The position numbers and the translations under genes are program-made. 24,980 nucleotides of DNA. It comes from an uncultured Cellvibrio sp. (GTDB lineage Bacteria; Pseudomonadota; Gammaproteobacteria; Pseudomonadales; Cellvibrionaceae). The notes under the pieces were generated by a model, which worked only from the letters and a program-made list of their open reading frames with translations, was not told where the DNA came from and did not search any database. Of this stretch, positions 15,249 through 24,767 are shown in pieces (within the stretch, counting starts at the first letter, position 1; the number at the start of each line of letters is the position of its first letter). Location: NCBI GenBank assembly GCA_946481095.1, contig CAMLML010000068.1, positions 1 to 24,980 of the forward strand. The letters are read 5' to 3'.

Positions 15249-15800
15249 TCAATAAATCACTTGCTCTTCAACCACGATTTTTTTGCGGGACTCAACATAG
15301 TAAAAATAGAAGGGGCGTTTGTTTTCTATGTTGGCGCAGCTTGATTCGCTGAAGCTGGATGTGGATGAGCTGTTTTGGGTGTCGCGATAGGAGAAGACTA
15401 CGCGTACTGTGTTGTCAGAAAATTCGTTGGCTTTGTTGCTGCGGTAGTTCAGTAATTGTGTGCAAGTGCCTATGTTGCCCAGATCCAACAGTATGACCTG
15501 GCCGATTTCAAAATCGATTTCATTAAAGGTTTGGCCATTGGCATAGGTATCCCAGAAAAAATCGAATTCATCCTGGGTGCGGATGGTGACAATTTGTTTG
15601 CTGGCAGTTTCAACAAAAGTGGGTTGCGGTGCATCGCTTTGATAAAGCAGGTTCATGGTGATGGATGCACCAACAGGAATGCTGGAAGAAGAGGAGGTGC
15701 CGCCACTGGGATTAAAAGGAGTGTCGCGCTCGGCGCCGCAGGCTGCCAGCAGTGTGGTGATAAATAAAATAAAACTGAATTTTAAAAATGTAATTTGCAT
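15249..15800 (-). CDS. Hypothetical lipoprotein downstream of chpC
   Basis: Unrecognised 183-residue protein. The signal peptide ends in lipobox LAAC (Cys21) and is followed by a Ser/Gly-rich tether (about 29-40). The mature domain begins around 45 and contains VTIRTQDEFDFFWDTY and a beta-rich end (RPFYFYYVESRKKIVVEEQVIY); this layout resembles small protease-complex-inhibitor-like or PrcB-like folds, but I cannot assign it. Two Cys residues beyond the lipidated one (GTCTQL, SSCANI) could form a disulfide. It starts 9 bases after the chpC stop on the same strand and ends at the 15188-15219 terminator, so it is very probably co-transcribed with the Pil-Chp genes. It takes the place held by chpD/chpE in Pseudomonas aeruginosa. 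Confidence 0.72.
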   Translation of the reverse strand: MQITFLKFSFILFITTLLAACGAERDTPFNPSGGTSSSSSIPVGASITMNLLYQSDAPQPTFVETASKQIVTIRTQDEFDFFWDTYANGQTFNEIDFEIGQVILLDLGNIGTCTQLLNYRSNKANEFSDNTVRVVFSYRDTQNSSSTSSFSESSCANIENKRPFYFYYVESRKKIVVEEQVIY

Positions 15801-15809
15801 CTTGAGATC

Positions 15810-16298
15810 TTAACGTTTATTGGTCAGTAAATAATTGAGAAAGAAAGATTCCATTTTGGGAATGTTGGGAATCACTGCATCTTCACCCGCCCATGATATA
15901 TGCATTAATTCAAAGCTTTTATTTTCGACATCATCGCGCTTCATAATTTCTTCTTCAGTCACGCGCGCCAGTCGGGGCAAGCCTTGGGTTAATACAGCAA
16001 TAAATGGCAGTGAATCGTCTTTTCCGGTGGTGTTCAATACAGCAAAACGTGAACGTGCGTTTACAAAAGGTTTTTCATCGCCATTTAATACTTCATAGGC
16101 AAGCAAAGGCACAGTTTGTTCCCGCCATCGGCAGTTGCCAAGGTACCAATCGGGAGAACGTAGTACGGGTGTGACCTGGCTCACAGGAACAATTTCAGCA
16201 ACCGTTACGTTCGGAATTAGCAAATGGTTTCCGTTCATGGGAATCAGCAGGCTGGCAACTTCCTGAGTGCTTCCTTCAATTTGCTGAATTTCTGTCAT
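15810..16298 (-). CDS. chpC: CheW-like adaptor protein ChpC
   Basis: Predicted CheW-domain adaptor (162 residues) linking receptor PilJ to kinase ChpA in the twitching-motility chemosensory system, in the cytoplasm at the cell pole. The whole protein is one CheW fold: ASLLIPMNGNHLLIPNVTVAEIVPV at the start, WYLGNCRWREQTVPLLAYEVLNG in the middle, and FAVLNTTG / PFIAVLTQGLPRLARV after it. Position directly after the CheB-type gene identifies it as ChpC and not PilI, which would lie upstream of pilJ. The ATG at 16298 has GAG eight bases upstream; 28 bases separate it from chpB. Confidence 0.9.
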   Translation of the reverse strand: MTEIQQIEGSTQEVASLLIPMNGNHLLIPNVTVAEIVPVSQVTPVLRSPDWYLGNCRWREQTVPLLAYEVLNGDEKPFVNARSRFAVLNTTGKDDSLPFIAVLTQGLPRLARVTEEEIMKRDDVENKSFELMHISWAGEDAVIPNIPKMESFFLNYLLTNKR

Positions 16299-16326
16299 AG
16301 TCGTTACTCTGTTAGTAATTTGATAC

Positions 16327-17244
16327 TCAGGCTAATGCTTGTCGTGCAACCAGTGCGTGCGCCAGTTGTTCGGGGGTTCCGATGAGGCTGACACAATTGG
16401 TGGCAATAGCCGCTTGTGGCATGGAATCACTGGTGGAACTCTCGGGTGATTGTGCCCAGATCACGCCTCCCTGTTGATTTAACAAACGACAGCTGGCGGC
16501 ACCATCATCACCCATGCCGGTAAAAATAATCAAGCCGCAAGACTGTTTGTAAATACGGGCAACATTGGCGACCAATTGATTGATCGAAGGTACGTAGTTG
16601 CCATTCCAAACACTGTCTTTATGCAGGCACAGGGTTTTATTGGGTAATACTTCAATTCGTTCTTTTGATGTCAGCAGCAGGATTTTGCCAGCAGACAATA
16701 CAGATCCATGTTCTGCCACTTCACAAACATAACCTGCACTTTTGCTCATGCTGCGCGCCAGACTCTCACCTTGTCGCGGGTCAATATGCTGCACGTACAA
16801 AAAAGCAATCGATAGATCAATCGGCAGTTCCTGGATAAACCGGTTTACAGCCCCCGGACCACCGGTTGAGGCGGCCAGTATCCAGCATTCATTGGCGGCC
16901 TTGTTTTTTTGGAGCTCTATGTCGCCAGTCAGTTGTTGCAAGCGCTGTTGGGTGCGCCTCATCCAGGCGGCTTGACCTTCTGCAAAATGTTTTGCTTCGG
17001 AACTGTCAATCAACAACACAGGCACCTGATCCTGATTGAGTAACTGGTCAACCAGAGGCGACTCACCTTCATAATCACTGGAAATATCCAGCAACCAGAC
17101 CTGGGGTTCTATGAGTTCAGGGGCGGTGCCTGAACTCAGTACCCAGTGGCACGCAACCCTGTGCCCGGCCTGCAAGATGAGTTGGGTCAGTGGAATTTGC
17201 TTACTGGCTGTGTCAACCACAAGCCCCACTTGCAATCCAGCCAC
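16327..17244 (-). CDS. chpB: CheB-type protein-glutamate methylesterase ChpB
   Basis: Removes methyl groups from PilJ glutamates, opposing PilK. The product has 305 residues. The C-terminal CheB domain (about 118-300) has the catalytic triad Ser126 in AASTGGPGAV, His153 in QHIDPRQGESLARSM and Asp247 in TGMGDDGAA. The N-terminal 110 residues are a degenerate receiver: LLDISSD keeps a candidate Asp53, but the acidic pair and conserved Lys are not recognisable, so phosphorylation control as in CheB is doubtful. The start is GTG at 17244, four bases after the chpA stop, implying coupling. The domain order and gene order match ChpB of Pseudomonas. Confidence 0.92.
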   Translation of the reverse strand: MAGLQVGLVVDTASKQIPLTQLILQAGHRVACHWVLSSGTAPELIEPQVWLLDISSDYEGESPLVDQLLNQDQVPVLLIDSSEAKHFAEGQAAWMRRTQQRLQQLTGDIELQKNKAANECWILAASTGGPGAVNRFIQELPIDLSIAFLYVQHIDPRQGESLARSMSKSAGYVCEVAEHGSVLSAGKILLLTSKERIEVLPNKTLCLHKDSVWNGNYVPSINQLVANVARIYKQSCGLIIFTGMGDDGAASCRLLNQQGGVIWAQSPESSTSDSMPQAAIATNCVSLIGTPEQLAHALVARQALA

Positions 17245-17248
17245 AGTA

Positions 17249-20200
17249 TTAATGCACTCGCTGTTTCAACAATTCCCTGATGTTGGCCAGCAACAAGTCC
17301 TCTTGATAGGGTTTGCCCATGTATTTGTTGACGCCTAAACCGAATGCACGCTCGCGGTGTTTGTCGCCGGTTCGGGAGGTGATCATGATGATAGGCAAAT
17401 CTTTCATGCGCGAGCTGGAACGAACATTTTTCGCGACTTCAAAGCCGTCCATTCGAGGCATTTCAATATCCAGCAACATCAAATCCGGGATTTGATCCTG
17501 CAGTAATTGCAATGCTTCGGCGCCGTCTTTTGCGGTGATAACACGGAAACCTTCGCGCTCCAGGAAGCGGCTGGTTACCTTGCGCACAGTTACCGAATCG
17601 TCCACCACCATAACGGTTTTTTCGCCAGAATCTTCTTCCGGGGCTGGAGCCGACAAGCTTGGCAGTTCCAGCAGCTGCAGGTTCAGGGCGCGTTGTTCAC
17701 GGATCATGGCGTGCAGGTCAAGGATCACCACTACGCTACCATCACCCATGATGGTGGCTCCCGATACTCCGCGTACGGAGCCAAATTGCATACCCAGTGT
17801 CTTCACCACAATTTCGCGGCTACCCAAAAGTCGGTCCACCTGCAAAGCAACGGTTTGATCGGCGCTGCGAACAAGTATCACCGGTAATGGCAAGCTTTGG
17901 CCGTCCAGTTTGGGTTTGTTGTCGGTATCCAGGAATCCACCCAGATAACGCACCAGATATTGTTCACCTGCGTATTCAAACTTGCTGGCAGGATCCTGAT
18001 AGAAATGTTCAAGTTCAAAGGGGCTGACACGCACAATACCTTCGATGGTATTCAAGGGTACTGCGTAGAGGTCTTCACCTATCTGGATCATCAGTGCACG
18101 GTTAACCGATACGGTGAATGGTAAGCGAATGATGAATTCGGTTCCCTGTCCCCAGACAGAGTTGATCACCATGTTGCCGCCGAGCTGTTTGATTTCGGAG
18201 GCGACCACATCCATACCCACACCGCGACCCGATATCTGGGTGACTTTTTCAGCGGTACTGAAACCGGCGTGCAAAATAAATTGGATCACTTCTTCATCGG
18301 CGAGTCTTGCATCAGCGGCCATCAATCCGCGTTCGATTGCTTTTTCCCGTACACGTTGCAAGTTGATCCCGCGACCATCGTCTTTCAGTCGCAATACCAC
18401 ATCGCCGCCTTCACGCGCCAGGCTGAGCAGTATGCGGCCATTGGCCGATTTGCCAGCGGCAGAGCGGTCGGAGGGCATTTCGATACCATGGTCTACTGCG
18501 TTACGCAGCATATGCTCGAGAGGGGCAACCATACGTTCCAATACGGTACGATCCATTTCGCCTTCGACGTTATCCAAATCGAAATCGACTTCTTTGTTCA
18601 GTTCAGTGGCTGCCTGTCTGACTATGCGGCGCAAACGGGGAACCAGACGAGAGAAGGGCACCATGCGTGAACGCATCAGGCCTTCTTGCAGATCGGTGTT
18701 AATGCGTGACTGTTGCAACAAAAGTGTTTCAGTGTCGCGGGTTTTATCCGACAGGGTGTATTTCAAATCCATCAAGTCAGAGGCCGACTCGATTAATGAA
18801 CGCGATAATTGCTGGAGTTGGGAGTAACGGTCCATTTCCAGTGGGTCAAATTCTTCGTGCTGCGCCATTTGTTCCTGACGGAACAGAATTTGTGCTTCAG
18901 TTTCAATATCCAGACGACGCAGCTGTTCCTGCAGACGCTGGATGGTGGAATCCATTTCCTCGATAGCACCACCCAGGTCAGTTACCTGCTGTTCCATACG
19001 GCCGCGGCTGATAGAGGTTTCACCCGCAAGGTTTACCAACTCTTCCAGCAACTCAGCGGACACTTTGACCACTTCTTGCGGACCTGTGCGTCGGGCTGCC
19101 AAATGCGCCTGCGCAGAGCCGGGCATGGTAATAAAGTCAGGTAAATTCTTGTTGCCGGTTGCAGTGGTAGCCGGTAATTCCGGTTTGGGTCTGGGCGTAA
19201 AAGCGACGACATTCGGATTGCTGTCTACTTCCGGCAAATCATCCTCATCCACTGGTTCAAAGGCAGCAGCGCGGGTGTTATCAACCACAATTGTGGGTTT
19301 GCCAAAACTGCTGGCCTGTTCTTCAACAGATGGCTTCGGCAATTGAGGCGTTACAGCTGCTGGTGTCTCACCATTCAAGCGCGCACGTGCGCGATTAACA
19401 CCGGAATGCAGTTGATCCTGATATTCGTGTAATTTCTGGAAGAAAATCTGATCCAGTTGGCTATCGGTATCCAGATCAATAATCTGGGTTTCAAAGTCAT
19501 GCGACAAATCGCCAATGCGGGTGAGGCCTGCCAAACGTGCACCACCTTTGAAGGTGTGCAGCAAGCGCTTCATCTCTTCGATGGCATCCTGATTGTTCCA
19601 ATCTTCTTGCCAGTCGTGCAAAGACCTGTCCAGATCATCCAGTAATTCGGCTGCTTCCTCGACAAATATTTCAACAATTTCCGCATCGAAATCTTCATCG
19701 TCTTCTTCATCGGTTGCAAGCGTTTCAGCCTGAACAGCCGCTGGAGGTGCTTTCTCGGGCGAAGCAGATTTAAGCGCAAAATCGGCAAGGTTGGCCGCAT
19801 GAATATTTTTCAAAATTTCTTCAGAAGTTTGATCCAGTTCTTCATCCAGATCACTTGGGATATAAGTTGCAGATGTTTCTTCAGGAATAATAAGCTCAAC
19901 GGTTTCCTCTGCAACTGCAAGCTCATCCTCTTCGTCCATTAAATAAATTTCTTCATCCTGATCTGCATCGGCTTGCTCAGTGATTTCGATTTCTGCTGTT
20001 GGTAATGGTATTTCACTGTATTCAATTTCAACTTCAGAATCTTCTGCTTCCTGATGCAGGTCATCGCTCAGTGCTGTCAGGGTCACTATTTCATTGCTGA
20101 GGATTTCATCCAGCACTTCGTTAATGCCATCAGGTATACGCAACAGGTTTTGTCCCGCAGCAACGGCATCTACCATGTCCAACAACGCAGAATGTGCAGC

Positions 20201-23200
20201 GTTTAAACTGGCACAGATAGATGAATTACAAATCAAATGGCCCGCAATGATGGCGTCGTAAACTGTACGAATTTTTTCGCCCAATTCAGCCATAGGCGGC
20301 AAATACGCGTGAGCTGCTGCCTGGGTCAGGCGATTCAATTCTGCAACCATTGGATACAAAGGGGCAGTGTCGTTTGGATTTGTTTGCCACTGGTCAATAA
20401 TTTTGTCCGAGTTCAACAACAAATTCATGTCTTCTGCCATGAATACAGCAAGTAATTCCGGATCGACCGGACGCTTTCCATTCTCGGCTAATTCTTGTTG
20501 GCGAATCAGTGGTGTGATGTGCAGATCACGTAATTCATTTACCCGCGCAATAAATTGTTGCAGGCGAGGAATAGTGACAGATTCATTTTGATTGAGTTGT
20601 AACAACGCAGATTGAGTGTAATCAACTGTATCACGCAGAAGTTGCAAAATATCATCATCAATTCTGACGTGATAAGAGCGCAATTCTTTCAGCAATCTCT
20701 CGAGCGGTGCTGCCAATTCAGCAACGGGTGTAATTTCTGCCATATGTGCGCTGCCTTTCAAGGTATGCAGTGCACGTTGAATCTGTTCGCTGGGTGGTTC
20801 ATACAGCGGTGCGATAGATTCCATAAAGGCAATAAATTCCGCAATTACTTGCAAATGGCTTTCTGCTTCAGCGCAGAAAATTTCCCAGAGTTGTGCATCG
20901 GGATCATCAATATCCAACAGATGGTGTTCCGGTATTTCTGTTGCTTGCACGGCAGGCGCAATATGTTCTGCTTCAATAGTGTCTTCGCTTTCTTCGGCGA
21001 TAACTTCCATCAAAGGCAAGGTGTTTTCCTGACTCTGTTCAATACCGTTATCTTCAACACCAATTTCTTCGACAGTATCTTCAATACTCGCAGACGCCTC
21101 TGCATAAGCCTGACTGATATAAGTTTCTTCTGAAATTTCAGGGTAATTCACTTCATCAGCCTGATCGTTTTCGTCAAGCTCCAATTCCAGTTCTTCAATA
21201 TCATCGGAATCTGCGGTTGATTCATCAACCAATTCAAGCGTCAACTCTTCTGGCTCATCTTCCAGCTCAATAATATCCTCATCATCAGATGAAACTTCTA
21301 CAGTTAAATCCTGCTCGTCAGATTGATCCTGAACTGCGTCTGCGAGAATTTCTTCTGTATCCAATACCAATTCATCCAATTCAACTTCTTCAACAGGTGA
21401 TGAGGTTGCAGTGGATGCAGTTTCATTTTGCAATTCAACAGGAATAATGCCCTGCGACAAACTATGTGCTTGTTGTCGGTATGTTTCTGCCAGAGCTGCA
21501 TGTGGATTGGGGGAGTTATCGCGGAAAGCCGCGATCATGTCGGGTAATAACTGCCGAACTTTTTCAATAATATTAATGTGGATGGCGGTTGCATCTATGG
21601 TGTGGTCGATGACACGGTTCAACATGTTTTCGATAGACCATGCCAACTCACCAATTTCGTTTGCGCCTACCATGCGTCCGCTTCCCTTCAATGTGTGGAA
21701 TGCACGGCGGAACTCAATCAATGAATCTTTATCTTCCTGATCAGCTGCCCAGAGCGGGAAAAATTCTCCGATAGTAGCAGTCACTTCAGCTGCTTCTTCA
21801 ACAAATATTTCGATGATCTCTTCATCGATATCATCGTTGTTATCGCGTGTAATCACTCCGCCGCCGACTGCAGTAGCAGCAGCTGGAGGAGTTTTTTCGG
21901 TGGGAGAAATTTTTTCAGCAACACTCGTGGTTTCAACTATGGGCGTCGATTCGGGCTCGTCATTTTCTTCAACAATTTCTTCTTCAATACTGGATTTGAT
22001 TTGCACATTTGAAGAAACTTTTTCTACAACCTCTTCCACTTCAGGTTGCAACAGTGCATAAGCAGCACTTAAATTTTCGGAATCTTCATCAGTGGAATGA
22101 GCGACCGGTTTGGTTTCTGCAAGATTGGTTTCCGGTGAACTTTCCAGATTTTCAATGTTGGCCACAGCGTAACCGAGAGAGGCAACACTTTCTTCGGCAA
22201 CCGTTAACAGCAAATCATTTTCTTCTTTGCGGCCACCGCTGGTTAATCGTTCCAGATAATATTCAACACTGGTAATAGCATCTGCCAAGGTATCAAGCGT
22301 TGACCACTGTGGACGCTCTTCATTCAGTAACAATTGTTCTTCGATATAAGCGGCACAAGCCCCCAAAATTTTTGCTGGCCGTGGCAGTGGCATAATTTCC
22401 AAACCGCCACGAATTTCCCGCAAAGTTGCCGGAACTGGTTGCAAATGTTCGACGTTCCACTGCGACGCAATGTATTCCACTATGGCGTCTTTTGCGTGTT
22501 CAAGTCCGTTGCGGGATTCACGTAATACAGCCTCCTTGGCGCGAGTCAATGTGATTTCTGCATCCGAACCGGGTTCCTGTAAGGTTGGATTGCTATCGAG
22601 CAAACTATCCAGTGTATTTTCGATACTGATGATTTGGCTTGCTGCACCCAGAAGTTCGTCGTTGGTGAGATTTTTTCCAGACTCAACAATTTGTTTTAAA
22701 TTCGAACCTTGTTGCAATAATTTTTTGCGGATATTACCGAGACCCAGCACCGCCAGTGTGTCAGCAACACGTTTAATAATTGGCAGAGATTCATAAATAC
22801 TTTGATGGTGGTCGCCACCAGCCAGACAAATATCCAGTGCATTTTTCACCAGATTCAATTCATCTTTCAGTGCCGCAACAACCGAACGCATGGCCTCAGC
22901 ATCGGGGGCTGCAATCATGTTGGTCGGTTCACCATTGGCCGCTTCCTTACCTTCCAGTAAAGCTTGTTCCAGCTGGTAATTTTCATAGACGCGCTGCAGG
23001 TGGGAATTAGGTAAAAATCCGGGTGAATTTTTACCTGCACGCGCAACGTAATAAAGTAAGTTTTTGATTAATTCATCATTGGTGAAACTGGTTAGTGCCT
23101 TCACCCCGTGCACGGCCAATAATTTGATTTCCTTATCCAACTGACGCAGTAAATTTTTAACTGCAACACTGGGTTCCAGTGCATCAACTGCCAAAGCTTC

Positions 23201-23863
23201 GTGCAGCGCCAGACAAATATCCCAGAGTGCAAAACGTGCAGTTCCGTGCGTCAGTTTTTGCATGCGCGAAAACACTTTTTGTAAGTAAGACAAGTTTTCG
23301 TCAGTGTTAATACCGCGAATGAAACCTGACGCAGCATATTGATACATCTGACGCAACTTGAGCGCCATGGCTTGAAATTGCACGTTGTCTTGTGTGACAT
23401 CCAAACGAGCGCCGGATACTTTTTTGGCCGGTGCCAGATTGGGCATAAATAATTTGGTGTCAGTGAGTAAACTTTCGCCGCGTACTGCGCGCAAATCATT
23501 TAATAGGGGCAATACAATTAATGGATTGTCACGACGGGTTTGTTTGACTTGTTCCAGATAAATCGGAAATTGCAATATCGCACGCATCAACACTTCCTGT
23601 GCTTCAGTGGCATTGCTGACGCGACCGGCAATCATCGCCTGGGTGAGTTGTTCCATTTCGTTGGCAAGCATGGCGGCGCCATAAAATTCCACCATCTGCA
23701 AGCTGCCATGCACTTGATGGATGTGTGTCAGGCAAAAACGGATTCTTGCTGTATCACCGGGGTTCTCAACGTAACTTTCGAGTGACTGACGCGCTTCTTT
23801 CAGGGTCTCACTGATTTCATGTACCAGCCAATCAAGAGCGGCATAATTACGATTATCTGCCAT
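17249..23863 (-). CDS. chpA: ChpA: multi-Hpt CheA-type hybrid histidine kinase of the Pil-Chp system
   Basis: Central kinase that phosphorylates PilG/PilH-type response regulators controlling type IV pilus motors and cAMP in Pseudomonas. The product has 2204 residues. N-terminal Hpt-like module with H49 in HQVHGS, then a FimL-like helical region, and a degenerate Hpt with R482 where His is expected (LREIRGGL). Clear Hpts follow: H723 (HTLKGSGR), H1033 (HTLKGSAH) and H1436 (HTFKGGAR), with another degenerate module near N1177. Long acidic Glu/Asp linkers join them (about 600-690, 830-1000, 1250-1410). Then come CheA dimerisation (from about 1598), HATPase (N box AVDHGIE near 1790; GRGVGMDVV near 1880), CheW domain (about 1920-2060) and a receiver (2078-2198) with phospho-acceptor Asp2132 in LLDIEMP. 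The start lies 17 bases after pilK. Confidence 0.96.
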   Translation of the reverse strand: MADNRNYAALDWLVHEISETLKEARQSLESYVENPGDTARIRFCLTHIHQVHGSLQMVEFYGAAMLANEMEQLTQAMIAGRVSNATEAQEVLMRAILQFPIYLEQVKQTRRDNPLIVLPLLNDLRAVRGESLLTDTKLFMPNLAPAKKVSGARLDVTQDNVQFQAMALKLRQMYQYAASGFIRGINTDENLSYLQKVFSRMQKLTHGTARFALWDICLALHEALAVDALEPSVAVKNLLRQLDKEIKLLAVHGVKALTSFTNDELIKNLLYYVARAGKNSPGFLPNSHLQRVYENYQLEQALLEGKEAANGEPTNMIAAPDAEAMRSVVAALKDELNLVKNALDICLAGGDHHQSIYESLPIIKRVADTLAVLGLGNIRKKLLQQGSNLKQIVESGKNLTNDELLGAASQIISIENTLDSLLDSNPTLQEPGSDAEITLTRAKEAVLRESRNGLEHAKDAIVEYIASQWNVEHLQPVPATLREIRGGLEIMPLPRPAKILGACAAYIEEQLLLNEERPQWSTLDTLADAITSVEYYLERLTSGGRKEENDLLLTVAEESVASLGYAVANIENLESSPETNLAETKPVAHSTDEDSENLSAAYALLQPEVEEVVEKVSSNVQIKSSIEEEIVEENDEPESTPIVETTSVAEKISPTEKTPPAAATAVGGGVITRDNNDDIDEEIIEIFVEEAAEVTATIGEFFPLWAADQEDKDSLIEFRRAFHTLKGSGRMVGANEIGELAWSIENMLNRVIDHTIDATAIHINIIEKVRQLLPDMIAAFRDNSPNPHAALAETYRQQAHSLSQGIIPVELQNETASTATSSPVEEVELDELVLDTEEILADAVQDQSDEQDLTVEVSSDDEDIIELEDEPEELTLELVDESTADSDDIEELELELDENDQADEVNYPEISEETYISQAYAEASASIEDTVEEIGVEDNGIEQSQENTLPLMEVIAEESEDTIEAEHIAPAVQATEIPEHHLLDIDDPDAQLWEIFCAEAESHLQVIAEFIAFMESIAPLYEPPSEQIQRALHTLKGSAHMAEITPVAELAAPLERLLKELRSYHVRIDDDILQLLRDTVDYTQSALLQLNQNESVTIPRLQQFIARVNELRDLHITPLIRQQELAENGKRPVDPELLAVFMAEDMNLLLNSDKIIDQWQTNPNDTAPLYPMVAELNRLTQAAAHAYLPPMAELGEKIRTVYDAIIAGHLICNSSICASLNAAHSALLDMVDAVAAGQNLLRIPDGINEVLDEILSNEIVTLTALSDDLHQEAEDSEVEIEYSEIPLPTAEIEITEQADADQDEEIYLMDEEDELAVAEETVELIIPEETSATYIPSDLDEELDQTSEEILKNIHAANLADFALKSASPEKAPPAAVQAETLATDEEDDEDFDAEIVEIFVEEAAELLDDLDRSLHDWQEDWNNQDAIEEMKRLLHTFKGGARLAGLTRIGDLSHDFETQIIDLDTDSQLDQIFFQKLHEYQDQLHSGVNRARARLNGETPAAVTPQLPKPSVEEQASSFGKPTIVVDNTRAAAFEPVDEDDLPEVDSNPNVVAFTPRPKPELPATTATGNKNLPDFITMPGSAQAHLAARRTGPQEVVKVSAELLEELVNLAGETSISRGRMEQQVTDLGGAIEEMDSTIQRLQEQLRRLDIETEAQILFRQEQMAQHEEFDPLEMDRYSQLQQLSRSLIESASDLMDLKYTLSDKTRDTETLLLQQSRINTDLQEGLMRSRMVPFSRLVPRLRRIVRQAATELNKEVDFDLDNVEGEMDRTVLERMVAPLEHMLRNAVDHGIEMPSDRSAAGKSANGRILLSLAREGGDVVLRLKDDGRGINLQRVREKAIERGLMAADARLADEEVIQFILHAGFSTAEKVTQISGRGVGMDVVASEIKQLGGNMVINSVWGQGTEFIIRLPFTVSVNRALMIQIGEDLYAVPLNTIEGIVRVSPFELEHFYQDPASKFEYAGEQYLVRYLGGFLDTDNKPKLDGQSLPLPVILVRSADQTVALQVDRLLGSREIVVKTLGMQFGSVRGVSGATIMGDGSVVVILDLHAMIREQRALNLQLLELPSLSAPAPEEDSGEKTVMVVDDSVTVRKVTSRFLEREGFRVITAKDGAEALQLLQDQIPDLMLLDIEMPRMDGFEVAKNVRSSSRMKDLPIIMITSRTGDKHRERAFGLGVNKYMGKPYQEDLLLANIRELLKQRVH

Positions 23864-23880
23864 GCAGGTCGTTCCTCATT

Positions 23881-24738
23881 TTATTTTGGCTCAACACGCA
23901 AATATGCTTGCACATGATCATCTTCAGTGCGCTGAATATTCGGATGTTCCCAATCGACCACTTCACCCAAACCGACGACTAAAAGTCCTCCTGGTTTCAA
24001 GCGATCGACTAACGCATTTAATAAATCACGTCGCAACCAGCGACGAAAATAAACCAACAAATTCTGGCAAAAAATAACATCAACCTTCACATTCGGTAAT
24101 TGGCGAGCATTGATAATATTGGCTTGTGTAAAACAAACACGCTCACGCAATTTGCTGGCAACTTCATAACTGCCATCCGTGCATTGGATAAAATAGCGTT
24201 TTATCTCTTCCGGTTTCATTAATTCCATCCGGCGTTTTTGATAGCGCCCTTTACGTGCAACAGCCAAAGCGGTTTGGCTGATATCCATGGCAGTTACACC
24301 GTAATAGGAATTTAAATTTGCCAGTTCAAAGCAATCGTTGATGACCATCGCCAGTGAATAAGGCTCTTCACCGGTTGAGCAGCCTATACTCCAGACATCA
24401 AAACTGTCTGTTAATGTTTTGTTGTAAATTTTTTGCTGGAGATAATGGCGAACATATTCCAGAGAATCACGATGCCGAAAAAAAGTGGTCTCTTTAACGG
24501 AAACTTTGTCAGCAAGAATTGCCCACTCCAACCTACCGGCAACACCTGTCGAAACAAAAGCCAGATAGTCATCATAATGCTCGTATCGCAATTCGCGCAT
24601 GCGCGCAAACACCTGCGATTCCAACCAGGGTTTTTGTTGCGGCACAATTTGTATTCCCGTTCGCTCTTCAAACAATTTGCCCCATTGGGCAAATTGTTCT
24701 TCGGTGAGTTCTGGTAGCGAGCGCAGTGACCAAGCCAT
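23881..24738 (-). CDS. pilK: CheR-type chemoreceptor methyltransferase PilK
   Basis: SAM-dependent methyltransferase that methylates glutamates of PilJ. The product has 285 residues. A short N-terminal helical domain ends in VKETTFFRHRDSLEYV (ETTFFR at 83-88, the CheR signature). The catalytic Rossmann domain has SAM-binding GCSTGEEPYSLAM (119-131), acidic AMDIS (150-154) and VIFCQNLLVYF, and ends in LKPGGLLVVGLGE. The ATG at 24738 has AGGTG four bases upstream. It sits 29 bases after pilJ and 17 before chpA, the same order as in Pseudomonas. Confidence 0.93.
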   Translation of the reverse strand: MAWSLRSLPELTEEQFAQWGKLFEERTGIQIVPQQKPWLESQVFARMRELRYEHYDDYLAFVSTGVAGRLEWAILADKVSVKETTFFRHRDSLEYVRHYLQQKIYNKTLTDSFDVWSIGCSTGEEPYSLAMVINDCFELANLNSYYGVTAMDISQTALAVARKGRYQKRRMELMKPEEIKRYFIQCTDGSYEVASKLRERVCFTQANIINARQLPNVKVDVIFCQNLLVYFRRWLRRDLLNALVDRLKPGGLLVVGLGEVVDWEHPNIQRTEDDHVQAYLRVEPK

Positions 24739-24767
24739 ATAACACCTGTTTGAAACTCTCCGGGTGA

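Noticed and set aside
18114..18827. Long open frame (237 codons) on the plus strand opposite chpA
   Set aside because: It lies wholly antisense to the conserved CheA kinase core, has no ribosome site and reads as low-complexity Ser/Arg-rich sequence expected from the complementary strand.
20612..21133. Plus-strand open frame (173 codons) opposite chpA
   Set aside because: Antisense shadow of the Hpt and acidic-linker region; Phe/Cys-rich composition mirrors Glu/Ala codons on the coding strand.
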